Notes: generated from the letters alone by a model not told the origin. A stretch of DNA of 64,000 nucleotides from Pectobacterium punjabense (GCF_012427845.1 NZ_CP038498.1:2976001-3040000); one strand, 5' to 3'; numbered from the stretch's first letter, positions 27,465 to 37,724 are shown. Translations and numbers: made by a program.

Positions 27465-27662
27465 AATGCTTTTCCTTCAATAAATGCGTTATTGAGGGTA
27501 CAAGGATTTACCATACTGAAGTATACCCGCAATTGTACCCGCACAAGCAAGTTGATGTCAGTTGAATTGTGTTGACGTAGGAAGAATATGGAATGAAGGG
27601 GAAGCCAGTAAAACCGTGGGTTTTAGGCAAAAAAATAGACGTCGGTTGACGTCTATTGATTT

Positions 27663-27690
27663 ATCAATGGTGCCCGGGGCGGGACTTGAA
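27663..27690. repeat. attR: tRNA-Leu 3' end, right end of island 1
   Basis: These 28 bases cover the CCA end and T-arm of tRNA-Leu plus five downstream bases. They match 4147-4173 except for one extra C. This is the intact, functional tRNA side; the copy at 4147 is the duplicated end. Confidence 0.8.
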
Positions 27691-27754
27691 CCCGCACAGC
27701 GCGAACGCCGAGGGATTTTAAATCCCTTGTGTCTACCGATTTCACCACCCGGGC
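27668..27754 (-). tRNA. leuZ: tRNA-Leu (UAA)
   Basis: This is an 87-nt class II tRNA with a long variable arm, encoded CCA and anticodon UAA within GGGATTTAAAATCCC. The acceptor GCCCGGG pairs with CCCGGGC. It is first in the cluster Gly-Cys-Leu downstream of pgsA, as in E. coli glyW-cysT-leuZ. Its 3' end is the integration target of island 1. Confidence 0.96.
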
Positions 27755-27762
27755 TTAAATAT

Positions 27763-27836
27763 TGGAGGCGCGTTCCGGAGTCGAACCGGACTAGACGGAT
27801 TTGCAATCCGCTACATAACCGCTTTGTTAACGCGCC
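27763..27836 (-). tRNA. cysT: tRNA-Cys (GCA)
   Basis: This 74-nt tRNA has acceptor GGCGCGT/ACGCGCC, anticodon GCA in GGATTGCAAATCC, a T-arm GGTTCGACTCC and an encoded CCA. It is the middle gene of the Gly-Cys-Leu operon. Confidence 0.96.
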
Positions 27837-27887
27837 AAAATATTCAGGTCTTAGTAACCAACATCCGCAAGTGCCGATGCTTTAAAT

Positions 27888-27963
<76 letters not shown>

Positions 27964-28102
27964 AACACAGAACCTTCTGATTTTTCTAACTTCTTACAAA
28001 CCAGCGTTGCTGTTGATGCGGTGCATTCTACTGACCTGACGCAATGAGTCAATAAAATTATCAAGCAACTGCGTTCGTTTGCTGGTTTTTACGGCGCTTC
28101 GA

Positions 28103-28651
28103 TCAAGGTTCAAGCAGATCGTGTCTTGCGGCGTTCAAATATTGAAACATGGACCAGAAAGTCAGTACGGCGGCGATGTACAACGCCACAACACCAACGC
28201 CTTCCACAATACGTTCCGGACGCCATAACAAAGCAAAAAGCGCCATCATCTGAGCCGTGGTTTTCACCTTCCCTACCCACGACACGGCAACGCTGCTTCT
28301 TTTGCCAATTTCAGCCATCCATTCTCGTAATGCCGAGATAATGATTTCCCGAGCGATCATCGTGGCAGCGGGCAGTGTAATCCACCAAGAATGATAGTAC
28401 TCCGCAACCAACACCAACGCGACAGCCACCATCACTTTATCCGCAACAGGATCGAGGAAGGCACCAAAACGCGTGGTTTGCTTCCAGCGGCGAGCAAGGA
28501 AACCATCAAACCAGTCCGTCACGGCAGCAAATACAAAGATCAACGAGCAAAGCAATGGTGCCCAGACGAATGGAAGATAAAACGCCAGCACGAAGAACGG
28601 AATAAGAGCAACACGAAACAGGGTAAGCAACGTCGGTATATTAAATTGCAT
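28103..28651 (-). CDS. pgsA: Phosphatidylglycerophosphate synthase
   Basis: This is an inner-membrane enzyme making phosphatidylglycerophosphate from CDP-diacylglycerol and glycerol-3-phosphate, the committed step to phosphatidylglycerol and cardiolipin. The CDP-alcohol phosphotransferase motif D-G-x2-A-R-x8-G-x3-D-x3-D is visible as [19 protein letters not shown] followed by PVADK, with a D-W before it. Multiple transmembrane segments and the 182-residue length match E. coli PgsA. It is downstream of uvrC by about 60 bp, the standard enterobacterial order. Confidence 0.97.
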   Translation of the reverse strand: MQFNIPTLLTLFRVALIPFFVLAFYLPFVWAPLLCSLIFVFAAVTDWFDGFLARRWKQTTRFGAFLDPVADKVMVAVALVLVAEYYHSWWITLPAATMIAREIIISALREWMAEIGKRSSVAVSWVGKVKTTAQMMALFALLWRPERIVEGVGVVALYIAAVLTFWSMFQYLNAARHDLLEP

Positions 28652-28709
28652 AGCGCTTAGGTAACTATCTGGCTGGAGTGGATACTAGGAGTATGTTGCT
28701 ACATTGTCC

Positions 28710-30542
28710 CTAGTGTTTCAATGCATGGAAGATCTTTTCTGCCAATGCATGCGAAATTCCTGGAACATTTGCAATCTCCTCAATACTGGCATTCATCAAA
28801 GGCTGTAGTCCACCCATGTATTTCAGCAGGGTTTGGCGACGTTTAGGGCCGACACCTTCAATAAGCTCCAGCGTACTGGTATTTTTCACTTTTGCTCTCT
28901 TCTTACGGTGCCCACCAATCGCATGGTCATGCGAATCATCACGAATATGCTGGATCACGTGCAGCGCAGGGGAATCAGCTGGTAAAGCCATACCCTCACC
29001 TGTAGCCTCAAAAAACAGCGTTTCCAGGCCCGCTTTACGATCGCTGCCTTTCGCAACGCCAAGTAGCAGAGGCTTATTTTTATCCCACGATACTTGCAAG
29101 GAGTCAAACACGGCCTGAGCTTGGCCGAGTTGCCCTTTCCCACCGTCTATTACAATCACATCAGGTATTTTACTGTCATCTAACGCTTTACCATATCGAC
29201 GTTGGAGGACTTGCGCCATAGCGGCATAGTCATCGCCAGGCGTAATACCACTGATATTATAGCGGCGATATTCCGAACGCAGCGGGCCATTAGCATCAAA
29301 TACCACGCAAGATGCCACAGTTTGTTCCCCCATAGTATGACTGATGTCAAAACACTCCATTCGGTGAATTTCTGGCAACTGCAAGACGTTGGCTAATGCA
29401 GCCAAACGCTGATGAATAGTGGATTGCTGAGATAGTTTCGTGACCAGCGCCGTAGCAGCATTCGTCCGCGCTAATTTTAAATAGCGGGCGCGATCGCCGC
29501 GAGGTTTTGTCTGAATTTGTACTTTTCTACCTGCTACTGCGGTCAGGGACTCTGTCAGCAAATCTTTATCGGGCAAGGTGAAATCAAGCAAAATTTCAGC
29601 AGGAAGCGTCCGACCTAAGCTCCCTTGTAAATAGAATTGCCCGACAAAAGTTTGCACAACCTCCCCCAATTCCGTACCGCTAGGTACTTTCGGGAAATAG
29701 CTCCGGCTACCAAGTACCTTCCCCTGTCGGATGAAAAGGACATATACGCAGGCCATACCAGCATCGAAAGCGACGCTGATGACATCCAAATCTTCACCGT
29801 CACCGGAAACAAATTGTTTCTCCGTCACTCGACGAACAGCTTGAATCTGATCGCGTATCCGTGCAGCATCTTCAAAACGCAGATCACGACTAGCCGCTTC
29901 CATCCGGGAGATAAGTTGATTCAGTACTTGCTGATCTTTACCGGACAAGAACAGGCGAACATACTCTACCTGCTGCTGATAATCTTCTTCGCTAACCAAG
30001 CCGCTAACGCAAGGCCCAAGGCAGCGCCCAATTTGGTATTGCAGGCAAGGTCGAGAACGGTTGCGATAGACACTATTTTCACACTGACGCACCGGGAACA
30101 GTTTTTGCAGCAATAGTAGCGTTTCACGCACAGCATTGCCGTTAGGAAACGGGCCAAAGTATTCGCCCTTCGCGTGCTTGGCGCCACGATGAACTGTCAG
30201 ACGCGGATGAGCATCACCGCTCAGGAAAATCATGGGATAGGATTTATCGTCGCGCAACAAGACGTTATAACGCGGTTGATAAAGTTTGATGTAATTGTGT
30301 TCCAGCAGTAAAGCTTCGGTTTCTGTATGCGTAATCGTGACATCAATATGATTGATGCTTTTGACCAACGCCTCGGTTTTACGGCTGGCGACATGACTGC
30401 GAAAATAGCTGGCAAGTCGTTTTTTTAAGTCTTTTGCCTTACCGACATAGATGACCGTATTGCCGGCATCATACATCCGGTAGACACCAGGCTGGCTCGT
30501 TACCGTTTTTAAAAATGCCGAAGCATCGAAACTCTCACTCAC
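28710..30542 (-). CDS. uvrC: Excinuclease ABC subunit C
   Basis: This is the nuclease subunit of nucleotide excision repair, incising on both sides of a lesion bound by UvrA/UvrB. Domains in order: GIY-YIG nuclease ([20 protein letters not shown], residues about 20-40), a cysteine cluster ([13 protein letters not shown]), the UVR domain near 205-240 that binds UvrB, the RNase H-like C-terminal nuclease ([16 protein letters not shown] and VIDGGKGQL), and a tandem helix-hairpin-helix ([14 protein letters not shown] and [12 protein letters not shown]). The full length is 610 residues. The first codons overlap the end of uvrY by 8 bp. Confidence 0.98.
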   Translation of the reverse strand: MSESFDASAFLKTVTSQPGVYRMYDAGNTVIYVGKAKDLKKRLASYFRSHVASRKTEALVKSINHIDVTITHTETEALLLEHNYIKLYQPRYNVLLRDDKSYPMIFLSGDAHPRLTVHRGAKHAKGEYFGPFPNGNAVRETLLLLQKLFPVRQCENSVYRNRSRPCLQYQIGRCLGPCVSGLVSEEDYQQQVEYVRLFLSGKDQQVLNQLISRMEAASRDLRFEDAARIRDQIQAVRRVTEKQFVSGDGEDLDVISVAFDAGMACVYVLFIRQGKVLGSRSYFPKVPSGTELGEVVQTFVGQFYLQGSLGRTLPAEILLDFTLPDKDLLTESLTAVAGRKVQIQTKPRGDRARYLKLARTNAATALVTKLSQQSTIHQRLAALANVLQLPEIHRMECFDISHTMGEQTVASCVVFDANGPLRSEYRRYNISGITPGDDYAAMAQVLQRRYGKALDDSKIPDVIVIDGGKGQLGQAQAVFDSLQVSWDKNKPLLLGVAKGSDRKAGLETLFFEATGEGMALPADSPALHVIQHIRDDSHDHAIGGHRKKRAKVKNTSTLELIEGVGPKRRQTLLKYMGGLQPLMNASIEEIANVPGISHALAEKIFHALKH

Positions 30543-31191
30543 TACTTAACAATGTCTCCGCGGTAAAAAGCCCATGCTTGATAGCCAGATGCGTCAACTC
30601 GACGTCGCCATTGATATTCAGCTTGCTAAACATACGGTAACGATAGCTGTTCACTGTTTTGGGGCTTAGATTGAGCTGATCTGAGATTTCAGTCACTTTC
30701 TGTCCCTTCGTTATCATTAGCATAATCTGTAATTCGCGTTCAGACAAACACTCCAGCGGCGCGTCCGTCTGAGGTTCCAACTGGCTTAATGCCATTTGTT
30801 GAGCAATATCAGAAGCGATATACCGCTTACCTGCATGCACCGCCCGAATAGCAGAGATCACTTCCTGAGGGGCAGCCGCTTTACTAACATATCCCGCAGC
30901 GCCCGCCTGCATCACCTTAGCGGGCAATGGGTTTTCGGTATAAATAGTGAGCATAATGACTTTGATATCTGGCGTAAATCGTAGGATCTTACGCGTTGCT
31001 TCAAGTCCACCGATACCCGGCATGCTCATGTCCATCAAAACAACATCAACATCATTGCTTCGACACCATTTGACAGCATCCTCACCACAGCACGCCTCAC
31101 CAACCACTTTCAGACCTTTGATATCGTCAAGAATGCGTCGTATCCCTGCCCGCACCAGTTCATGGTCATCAACAAGAAAAACGCTAATCAA
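30535..31191 (-). CDS. uvrY: Response regulator UvrY (ExpA/GacA)
   Basis: This is the response regulator of the BarA/UvrY system; in soft-rot bacteria (ExpA/GacA) it activates csrB-type RNAs and so controls exoenzyme production and virulence. The N-terminal receiver has [10 protein letters not shown] and the phospho-acceptor Asp in [11 protein letters not shown]. The C-terminal LuxR helix-turn-helix is [15 protein letters not shown] and then [15 protein letters not shown]. The start is the TTG at 31191, preceded by GGAGAA, giving 218 residues as in E. coli, which also uses TTG. It is co-transcribed with uvrC. Confidence 0.97.
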   Translation of the reverse strand: MISVFLVDDHELVRAGIRRILDDIKGLKVVGEACCGEDAVKWCRSNDVDVVLMDMSMPGIGGLEATRKILRFTPDIKVIMLTIYTENPLPAKVMQAGAAGYVSKAAAPQEVISAIRAVHAGKRYIASDIAQQMALSQLEPQTDAPLECLSERELQIMLMITKGQKVTEISDQLNLSPKTVNSYRYRMFSKLNINGDVELTHLAIKHGLFTAETLLSSE

Positions 31192-31828
31192 AGAATAATT
31201 CTCCAAAAAAGGGAGTAACACTTACATGAAAAGTTGCTTGCAGGTGATACTACGTTGGTTTCAAACAATAATGAACACTGACTTATATGAATAAGTATTT
31301 TAAAATATGCCAAGAAGGAATAAAGCACATCCTCGATCATAACAATATATCGCTAGCCTGAAGACGCATGTTGATCACACTCTTAACATTTCAAATACGC
31401 CACACAGTATAAACCGGTTAATAATACAAAATGTGTAGAAAACAGATCAAATGGCATGCAATTGGCTTTATATCTTGAATGTCAATGAAAAATTACTATT
31501 GTAAGCAACATGTGATTAAGCATCACGCCATCGCCTATGACGATATTATACAAATAATATATTTATAGAAAAGCGTCCATAGTGAATATGGTATGTATTA
31601 AGCGCAACACATCTACAGCCCTTTCCACGAAATGGCATCCAAAATATAAGCGCTATTATAATAAATTAAATGCATAAAAAACAGTCACTAAAACGGTGTT
31701 ATCCGCGAATAATATCAATCTACAATATGCTTTATGTTATACTCCTCACTATCTGATTTTGCCTGTCGTGTCAGCGGTAACGCCGCAGCAGGCGAAGGAA
31801 AACATCTTTTTCTTGTTGAGGAGAAAAC
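31192..31828. other. Divergent intergenic region between uvrY and yecF
   Basis: There is no gene in this 637-bp AT-rich stretch. It must hold the uvrY promoter and, near 31730-31760, the yecF promoter. A GC-rich hairpin (CCTG to CAGG with GCGGTAACGCCGC inside, around 31760-31793) lies in the yecF leader. No small RNA was recognised. Confidence 0.5.
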
Positions 31829-32053
31829 ATGAGCAACGTAGATTTTTCTACTACCGCATCCGCTGAAACCCTAGCCCATGAGGTTACTTGTCTGAAAGCG
31901 ATGGTTACGCTGTTATTAAAAGCAATCGGCCAGGCAGATGCCGGTAAAGTGATCATCAATATGGAAAGATATATTGCTCAATTGGAAGACGCCGAGCAGG
32001 CTGCTGTTTTTGATAACACGATTAAGCAAATCAAAACAAGCTACCGAAAATAG
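31829..32053 (+). CDS. yecF: DUF2594 family protein YecF
   Basis: This is a 74-residue helical protein matching YecF of E. coli, which also sits divergently next to uvrY. Features are TLAHEVTCLKAMVTLLLKAI, DAGKVIINMERYIAQLED and a basic C-terminus. The function is unknown. A TTGAGGAGAAAAC ribosome-binding site precedes the ATG. It appears to be part of the conserved host backbone rather than of either island. Confidence 0.9.
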   Translation: MSNVDFSTTASAETLAHEVTCLKAMVTLLLKAIGQADAGKVIINMERYIAQLEDAEQAAVFDNTIKQIKTSYRK

Positions 32054-32147
32054 CACTATTTGCTACACCGCCATCTCAGTAATTTGATCTGGCGGTGTAG
32101 CGATATTTAGCATGACTATTTTTAATTTAATAAATAGAGACTCTCGT

Positions 32148-32435
32148 CTATTTGTTTCCAATACTGATGAGTTTCAAAAGCAGCGCCTCTTCTTTCTTTT
32201 TATATTGTGTTAATTCCGTCACCAATGCCTTATCCAAAAACTGTTTCCTAGAGAGTGCCTTTCTTTCATCAACTAACTCCCGCAGTTCGGTGAAGCACGC
32301 ATTTATCTTGTACTCTTTTGAACTTTCTGTACAAATTATCTCATGGATTGCCTGGCTAAGTTCAGACAACGAGATAACTGATTTTGGGTCCTGGTGACTT
32401 TTTTCTATGACAGCCAGTAATTTTTCGAACCCCAT
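32148..32435 (-). CDS. Small helical protein, function unknown
   Basis: This is a 95-residue soluble, helix-rich protein, charged toward the C-terminus (TQYKKKEEALLLKLISIG). It has one possible conserved cysteine pair (EIICTES and NACFTEL). The start is the ATG at 32435, with GGAGG five bases upstream. I do not recognise the family. It stands alone between yecF and tRNA-Lys, with a 450-bp upstream gap. It might be a small regulator like the IraP-type protein at 34882, but that is a guess from size and composition. Confidence 0.65.
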   Translation of the reverse strand: MGFEKLLAVIEKSHQDPKSVISLSELSQAIHEIICTESSKEYKINACFTELRELVDERKALSRKQFLDKALVTELTQYKKKEEALLLKLISIGNK

Positions 32436-32453
32436 ATGAACCTCCGAAATCAA

Positions 32454-32887
32454 GCAGAAACTTGCTTATGGCTAACCAGGAAGCTCCAGCTACTTCTAAA
32501 TGCCGCCCCAGTGGATGTGAACACAGCCCAGTGCAAACTCGTAACATCACATACGATCTATCGTCTATTCCATCCATTAAGCATAGCACTTTCTCAGGAC
32601 TCTTCAGGGCACAAGAGACACATCTTGCCCAAGCGGAACAGTGATTATCGGTTGTACCACCAATTGCGTTATATTTTCTCTCAGTGACAATACGTTATAT
32701 GAATAACAAACACACAAGAAATCATCGAATGTATTAAGTGAAAAGAGTCGTAGAATGAAATAGAAAAGAAAGAAAAAGAGTTAGTAAAAAGGGAGAAATT
32801 AAAAAACAGGCGAGTATAAATTAGATAACAAATAAAAAAACAAAATGATAACAAATCAAAAAATAATTTGTAACCTATTGAAATTGT
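32454..32887. other. 434-bp gap with nothing recognised
   Basis: No plausible gene or RNA was found. From about 32690 to 32880 it is extremely A-rich, and it ends at the 3' end of tRNA-Lys. It should contain the promoter of the 32148 gene. Confidence 0.4.
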
Positions 32888-32963
<76 letters not shown>

Positions 32964-33299
32964 AACGGGAGGGATTATTCTCCTCCCTAGCTCGCCTGTC
33001 AAACACTTCATATTAATTTTTTATGCCGCAATAATAGCATTGTTAGCGACAGGCAATTTTGTTAACCTGCACGACCTAATATCTACACTCCTCATTATTT
33101 TATATCTTCTTCATTACTAGGGCGAAAAACATACAGCAGCATCTGGCATCATTACCTGCCCTCTTTATGCTCGGCTATCTCAGACATCCGCTGTAATAAG
33201 TACTGCGGTTGCGCTATCTTATTCTCTTCGATTTTCGCAAACGAGAGCCGCCAAAGAGCTCAAAACACATCACAGACAGAAACAGGAAAGTGTACTTAA

Positions 33300-34712
33300 A
33301 TGGTCGAACAATCAAAAGAATCCGCAGACCTTGCCCCTGAACAGGGAGAGGGACTGCAACGGAATCTGACTAATCGTCATATTCAACTCATCGCCATCGG
33401 CGGAGCGATCGGCACTGGGCTATTCATGGGCTCAGGCAAAACAATCAGCATGGCTGGCCCTTCGATCATTTTCGTTTATATGATCATTGGTTTCATGCTG
33501 TTTTTCGTCATGCGTGCGATGGGAGAATTATTACTCTCCAACCTCAACTATAAATCATTCAGTGATTTTGCTGCCGATCTGCTTGGACCATGGGCTGGTT
33601 TTTTTACCGGCTGGACTTACTGGTTCTGTTGGGTAGTCACCGGGATTGCCGATGTCGTAGCCATTAGCGCTTACTCTCAGTTCTGGTTCCCTGATTTATC
33701 ACAGTGGGTATCTTCCCTGCTTTGCGTTCTGCTATTACTTACGCTAAATCTGGCAACGGTGAAACTGTTTGGCGAGATGGAATTCTGGTTTGCAATGATA
33801 AAAATTGTCGCTATCGTCGCACTCATTGTGGTCGGTGTAGCACTGGTCATGATTCAGTTTTCTTCTCCATCTGGAAATGTCGCCTCTTTTACTAATCTAT
33901 GGAATGATGGCGGCATGTTCCCTAAAGGGATTAGCGGTTTCTTTGCCGGGTTTCAAATAGCCGTATTCGCATTTGTTGGCATCGAACTGGTAGGCACGAC
34001 CGCAGCTGAAACTAAAAATCCGAAAGTCGTGTTGCCCCGCGCGATTAATGCCATCCCAATTCGCATCATCATGTTCTATGTTTTTGCGTTAATCATGATT
34101 ATGTCTGTGACGCCGTGGAGTGCAATTACTGCGGATCGTAGTCCTTTCGTGGAAATGTTTGTCCTTGTCGGCTTACCCGCTGCTGCCAGTATGATCAACT
34201 TCGTCGTACTGACATCTGCGGCATCTTCCGCCAATAGTGGTGTATTCTCAACCAGTCGTATGCTCTTTGGTCTTGCTAAACAAGGTGATGCACCAAAAAG
34301 TTTCGGTATGCTATCTAAACGCTCAGTCCCCTCCACTGGGCTGATGTTTTCCTGTATTTGTTTACTCTCAGGCGTGGTGTTGATCTATCTGATACCGAAC
34401 GTGATGACCGTGTTTACACTCGTGACCACCGTTTCCGCAATTTTATTCATGTTCATCTGGAGTATCATCCTGTGCTCCTACCTAACATATCGTAAAAAGC
34501 GCCCGCAACTGCATACAGAGTCATCATATAAAATGCCATTGGGGATTTTCATGTGCTGGGTATGCTTGGCCTTTTTCGCTTTCGTTATTGTACTGTTAAC
34601 ATTGCAACCAGATACACGCCAAGCGCTCGTTGTCACGCCGTTATGGTTTATTGTTCTGGCTATTGCTTATCAGTTTATTCGTCGGAAAAAGCGGGCTATT
34701 GACGGAAAGTAA
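33300..34712 (+). CDS. cycA: D-serine/D-alanine/glycine permease CycA
   Basis: This is an inner-membrane amino acid:proton symporter of the APC family importing glycine, D-alanine, D-serine and D-cycloserine. About twelve transmembrane segments are visible. The family signature IAIGGAIGTGLFMGSG lies at residues about 31-46, and FAFVGIELVGTTAAETKNP lies near 230. The length of 470 matches E. coli CycA. The 340-bp leader is long, as expected for a gene regulated post-transcriptionally; in E. coli GcvB represses cycA. A strong terminator follows at 34729-34764. Confidence 0.95.
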   Translation: MVEQSKESADLAPEQGEGLQRNLTNRHIQLIAIGGAIGTGLFMGSGKTISMAGPSIIFVYMIIGFMLFFVMRAMGELLLSNLNYKSFSDFAADLLGPWAGFFTGWTYWFCWVVTGIADVVAISAYSQFWFPDLSQWVSSLLCVLLLLTLNLATVKLFGEMEFWFAMIKIVAIVALIVVGVALVMIQFSSPSGNVASFTNLWNDGGMFPKGISGFFAGFQIAVFAFVGIELVGTTAAETKNPKVVLPRAINAIPIRIIMFYVFALIMIMSVTPWSAITADRSPFVEMFVLVGLPAAASMINFVVLTSAASSANSGVFSTSRMLFGLAKQGDAPKSFGMLSKRSVPSTGLMFSCICLLSGVVLIYLIPNVMTVFTLVTTVSAILFMFIWSIILCSYLTYRKKRPQLHTESSYKMPLGIFMCWVCLAFFAFVIVLLTLQPDTRQALVVTPLWFIVLAIAYQFIRRKKRAIDGK

Positions 34713-34728
34713 AATTTGTAAATGCAAG

Positions 34729-34764
34729 AAAGGCGCAGACAATGTCGGCGCCTTTAATTTTTTT
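34729..34764 (+). terminator. Terminator after cycA
   Basis: The perfect 8-bp arms AAAGGCGC (34729-34736) and GCGCCTTT (34748-34755) are followed by AATTTTTTT. It lies 16 bp past the cycA stop codon. Confidence 0.88.
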
Positions 34765-34881
34765 CGGGAAAATCACGCATAGCACAAGTACTCTCTATTA
34801 TTGAATATAAACAATTCTCAATTGATGTACGGAAATTAATATGCGGTCAATTAATGTCGCCACCATTGATATATAAGAAAG

Positions 34882-35148
34882 TTATTCTCGTAATGAAACG
34901 GTTGTGATGCGATTGATGTTTTTAGCCAATAGTTCGAAGGCTAAGCAATTGCACTCGTCTTTCCGCTGTGAAGCATCAGCAACAACACCTTCTATTTTTC
35001 TATTTAACTCATTGATTTTTCCGTCATCTAGCGTTGAGACAATAGCAGAGATCAGCATCTCTAACGATTCAATCTTAGCGTTAAGCGCTTTTTCTCCAAC
35101 TTCCTTTTCTGCCAGCTTTATTAAAAGATGAGAGAGGATATTATTCAT
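34882..35148 (-). CDS. iraP: IraP-like anti-adaptor
   Basis: This 88-residue protein resembles IraP, which binds RssB and so protects RpoS from ClpXP proteolysis. The matching region is the N-terminal coiled coil: LSHLLIKLAEKEVGEKALNA and then KIESLEMLISAIVSTL, aligned by eye with E. coli IraP (LLLKLAQKE and VEALEIIVTAML). The C-terminal half is divergent. An AAGGAGTTCAA ribosome-binding site precedes the ATG. The assignment rests on short similarity, so an unrelated coiled-coil protein remains possible. Confidence 0.65.
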   Translation of the reverse strand: MNNILSHLLIKLAEKEVGEKALNAKIESLEMLISAIVSTLDDGKINELNRKIEGVVADASQRKDECNCLAFELLAKNINRITTVSLRE

Positions 35149-35536
35149 TTGAACTCCTTAATCAAAAAATAACCGCCATACATCCATAAGGCAACACCCG
35201 TTCTTTGTCGCACAGGATTAGAGAAACATAACGAAGATTAATGTAACACTGTGAATGGCCTGACCGCTAGTGTCTATTATCATTTTAAGAAAATCATATT
35301 CACACTACAGTAATGAAATGAAGCTGCAGATAAATAAATCGAATAAATAAAAAAATTAAAAAAGCATTTTATTTTTTCGAACAAAAAATAACTATTTTGA
35401 AGAAAATCACCAAAATCATGAATGTGTGATGAAATTCACAGAAAAATAAAGATACTCATTTTTGACAGAATGCCAAACAAAGAAGCTAGATGAGTAGCCA
35501 GCTATAGGGAAACAGCTGGCTCTATAGTTACCTTTA
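35149..35536. other. Gap between the IraP-like and nac-like genes, with a hairpin
   Basis: This 388-bp AT-rich stretch holds the IraP-like promoter region. A perfect inverted repeat AGCCAGCT (35496-35503) / AGCTGGCT (35514-35521) lies just downstream of the nac-like gene. It has no T-run on the minus strand, so it is a weak terminator candidate. Confidence 0.5.
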
Positions 35537-35812
35537 CTACGCACTCATTGATTGATGTGCGCCACTCACCGCATCCTTTGCTTGTTCACACTGTGACAAT
35601 ATCGTCTGTGCATGAGAATAAAGAATTTTCCCCGCTTCGGTAGGCGTAACACCACGTCGACTCCGCACCAGCAGTTGTTTTTCGAGTTCACTCTCCAGCG
35701 TCGCGACCTGCTGGCTCAGCGCCGGTTGTGCAATATGCAACAACTCAGCAGCCTGTGTAAGGCTACCGATATCAACGATTTTCACAAAGTATTTGAGCCG
35801 TCTAAGATTCAT
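35537..35812 (-). CDS. Nac-like LysR protein reduced to its DNA-binding domain
   Basis: This is a 91-residue protein nearly identical to the start of Nac, the nitrogen assimilation control LysR regulator: MNLRRLKYFVKIVDIGSLTQ, then IAQPALSQQVATLE and RGVTPTEAGKILYSHAQTIL. Full-length Nac has about 305 residues. Here the frame stops after AHQSMSA, so the whole ligand-binding and tetramerisation domain is missing, and no continuation is visible in other frames. It keeps the winged HTH and linker helix and could act as a dimeric repressor fragment, or it is decaying. It lies close to tRNA-Asn, as nac does in E. coli. Confidence 0.85.
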   Translation of the reverse strand: MNLRRLKYFVKIVDIGSLTQAAELLHIAQPALSQQVATLESELEKQLLVRSRRGVTPTEAGKILYSHAQTILSQCEQAKDAVSGAHQSMSA

Positions 35813-36191
35813 GTCTGCCTCCTGAGTAGTTACCCTAAAGAGGTAGCAAAAAGCGCGCCATATTATGTTCCTATGCCTAAGAAAAAGTGATACCTCCTTG
35901 ATAAGCCACAGGTAAAATAAGGAAAAGAAATGATTCTGCTAACCAACTCGATTAGTTTTGTATGGGGAACTCGTCATCAAGCCAGTACCCGCCTGCACCA
36001 TCCTAAAGCAAAACCTGCTATTTTAGGGTGCAACGCTGCCCGCTAACCGGCATATTTCATCGCTTTTCTATGTTCAACTTGAGCAATAATTTCAATATGT
36101 TGGTTATTAGTTCGGCAATCAAACACATCTATCGATAACATCCTTTGACAACCTGAAACGCTACCGCTATTATCCACCGCACTTAACCGAT
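35813..36191. other. Upstream region of the nac-like gene and tRNA-Asn
   Basis: No gene is seen in these 379 bp. The region contains the nac-like promoter and, toward the right, the tRNA-Asn promoter. A GCAGGTTTTG-type segment and its partial complement around 35990-36015 are not strong enough to call. Confidence 0.4.
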
Positions 36192-36267
36192 TCCTCTGTA
36201 GTTCAGTCGGTAGAACGGCGGACTGTTAATCCGTATGTCACTGGTTCGAGTCCAGTCAGAGGAGCCA
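36192..36267 (+). tRNA. tRNA-Asn (GUU), integration site of island 2
   Basis: This 76-nt tRNA has acceptor TCCTCTG/CAGAGGA, anticodon GTT in GGACTGTTAATCC, T-loop GTTCGAGTC and an encoded CCA. A P4-type integrase gene starts 180 bp from its 3' end. tRNA-Asn genes are common island targets in enterobacteria. Confidence 0.96.
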
Positions 36268-36446
36268 TTTTAGAGAAAGCAGACGTTCACTGACGTCTGC
36301 TTTTTTGCTTTTTATCAATTGGTTATCCCCTTCTTCAGGTTCGCCCTCGTTCACCCAAAAACACTCGAAGCCATACCCTTTTGCTGGTAAAAACACTGGT
36401 AAAGCTGGTTCGATTTCGTTTTTACCAGCAATCGGAGGGAACCGTC

Positions 36447-37724
36447 ATGTCACTTACTGATACCAAAGTAAAAAATGCCAAGCCGTCAGAAAAGGTGGTT
36501 AAGCTCACTGACGGGTTTGGCCTCTATCTGCTGGTACATCCCAACGGTTCCAAATACTGGCAGTTAGGCTATCGCTTCGAAGGAAAACAGAAGGTGTTCT
36601 CCATCGGTGTCTACCCTGCCGTATCTCTGGCTGATGCCAGACAACGGCGAGATGAAGCAAAAAAGCTGTTAGCGGCTGGAGTCGACCCCAGCGCCAAAAA
36701 ACAGGCTGACAACAAAATCGTTCAAGAGCGGCGTAACAACACCCGCGCTTTCAAAACAGTTGCCAAAAGCTGGTTTGCCACCAAAACCACATGGTCGGAA
36801 GATTATCAGCGTTCTGTCTGGACACGGCTGGAAACTTATCTGTTCCCTGATATTGGTGAAAAAGATATTGCTGAACTGGATACAGGCGATCTGCTGGTTC
36901 CCATCAAAAAGATAGAGAAGCTGGGTTATCTGGAAATTGCCATGCGGGTGAAACAGTACGCTACTGCCATCATGCGTTATGCCGTCCAGCAAAAGATGAT
37001 CCGTTTCAATCCGGCCTACGATTTGGAAGGTGCTGTTCAGAAGCCGCAAACGGAACACCGTCCCGCTATCGAACTGGAAGAGATACCTACACTATTGGAA
37101 CGTATTGAAGCCTATAAAGGCCGTAGCAGGCTGACCCAATTAGCGATAAAACTCAATCTGCTGATTTTTGTGCGTTCCAGTGAACTCCGCTTTGCCCGTT
37201 GGTCAGAGATCGACTTCAAAAGCGCCTTGTGGGTTATCCCTGAACAACGTGAAGCCATTGAAGGGATCAAGCATTCAGGTCGTGGGGCAAAAATGCGCAG
37301 GAAACATTATGTTCCTCTATGCGATCAAGCGCTGGCAATTTTGGAAGATCTTAAAGACCTCACCTATGACGTTAACGGTGATGAGGGTTTTATCCTGACA
37401 GGCTGTTATGATGCGATGAAACCCATGAGTGAAAACACCATCAACAAAGCACTACGCAAAATGGGCTATGACACCAAAACCGATCTGTGCGGTCATGGTT
37501 TCCGAACGCTGGCGTGTAGTGCGTTAATCGAATCAGGTATCTGGCCTGAAGATGTGGTTGAACTTCAGATGAGCCACATGGAAAAGAACAACGTTCGTGC
37601 TGCCTACACTCACAAGGCCAAACACCTTGAGCAACGCCGCCTCATGTTGCAATGGTGGGCTGATTTTCTTGATGCTAACAGCAACGGTATGGTTAGGCCG
37701 TTTGAGTTTGCGCAGAAATATTAG
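36447..37724 (+). CDS. P4-type tyrosine integrase of island 2
   Basis: This 425-residue integrase has the DUF4102 N-terminus (MSLTDTKVKNAKPSEKVVKL), a middle core-binding domain, and the catalytic domain. Visible catalytic residues are R in FVRSSELRFARW, HGFR in CGHGFRTLACSAL, and the final H and Y in MEKNNVRAAYTHKAKH. The start at 36447 has CGGAGGGAACC upstream; the frame is open further but lacks a better site. It reads away from tRNA-Asn into the island, the usual layout. Confidence 0.94.
   Translation: MSLTDTKVKNAKPSEKVVKLTDGFGLYLLVHPNGSKYWQLGYRFEGKQKVFSIGVYPAVSLADARQRRDEAKKLLAAGVDPSAKKQADNKIVQERRNNTRAFKTVAKSWFATKTTWSEDYQRSVWTRLETYLFPDIGEKDIAELDTGDLLVPIKKIEKLGYLEIAMRVKQYATAIMRYAVQQKMIRFNPAYDLEGAVQKPQTEHRPAIELEEIPTLLERIEAYKGRSRLTQLAIKLNLLIFVRSSELRFARWSEIDFKSALWVIPEQREAIEGIKHSGRGAKMRRKHYVPLCDQALAILEDLKDLTYDVNGDEGFILTGCYDAMKPMSENTINKALRKMGYDTKTDLCGHGFRTLACSALIESGIWPEDVVELQMSHMEKNNVRAAYTHKAKHLEQRRLMLQWWADFLDANSNGMVRPFEFAQKY

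Noticed and set aside
27562..27885. Plus-strand open frame over the tRNA genes
   Set aside because: It runs through the complements of tRNA-Leu and tRNA-Cys and is a well-known type of spurious frame.
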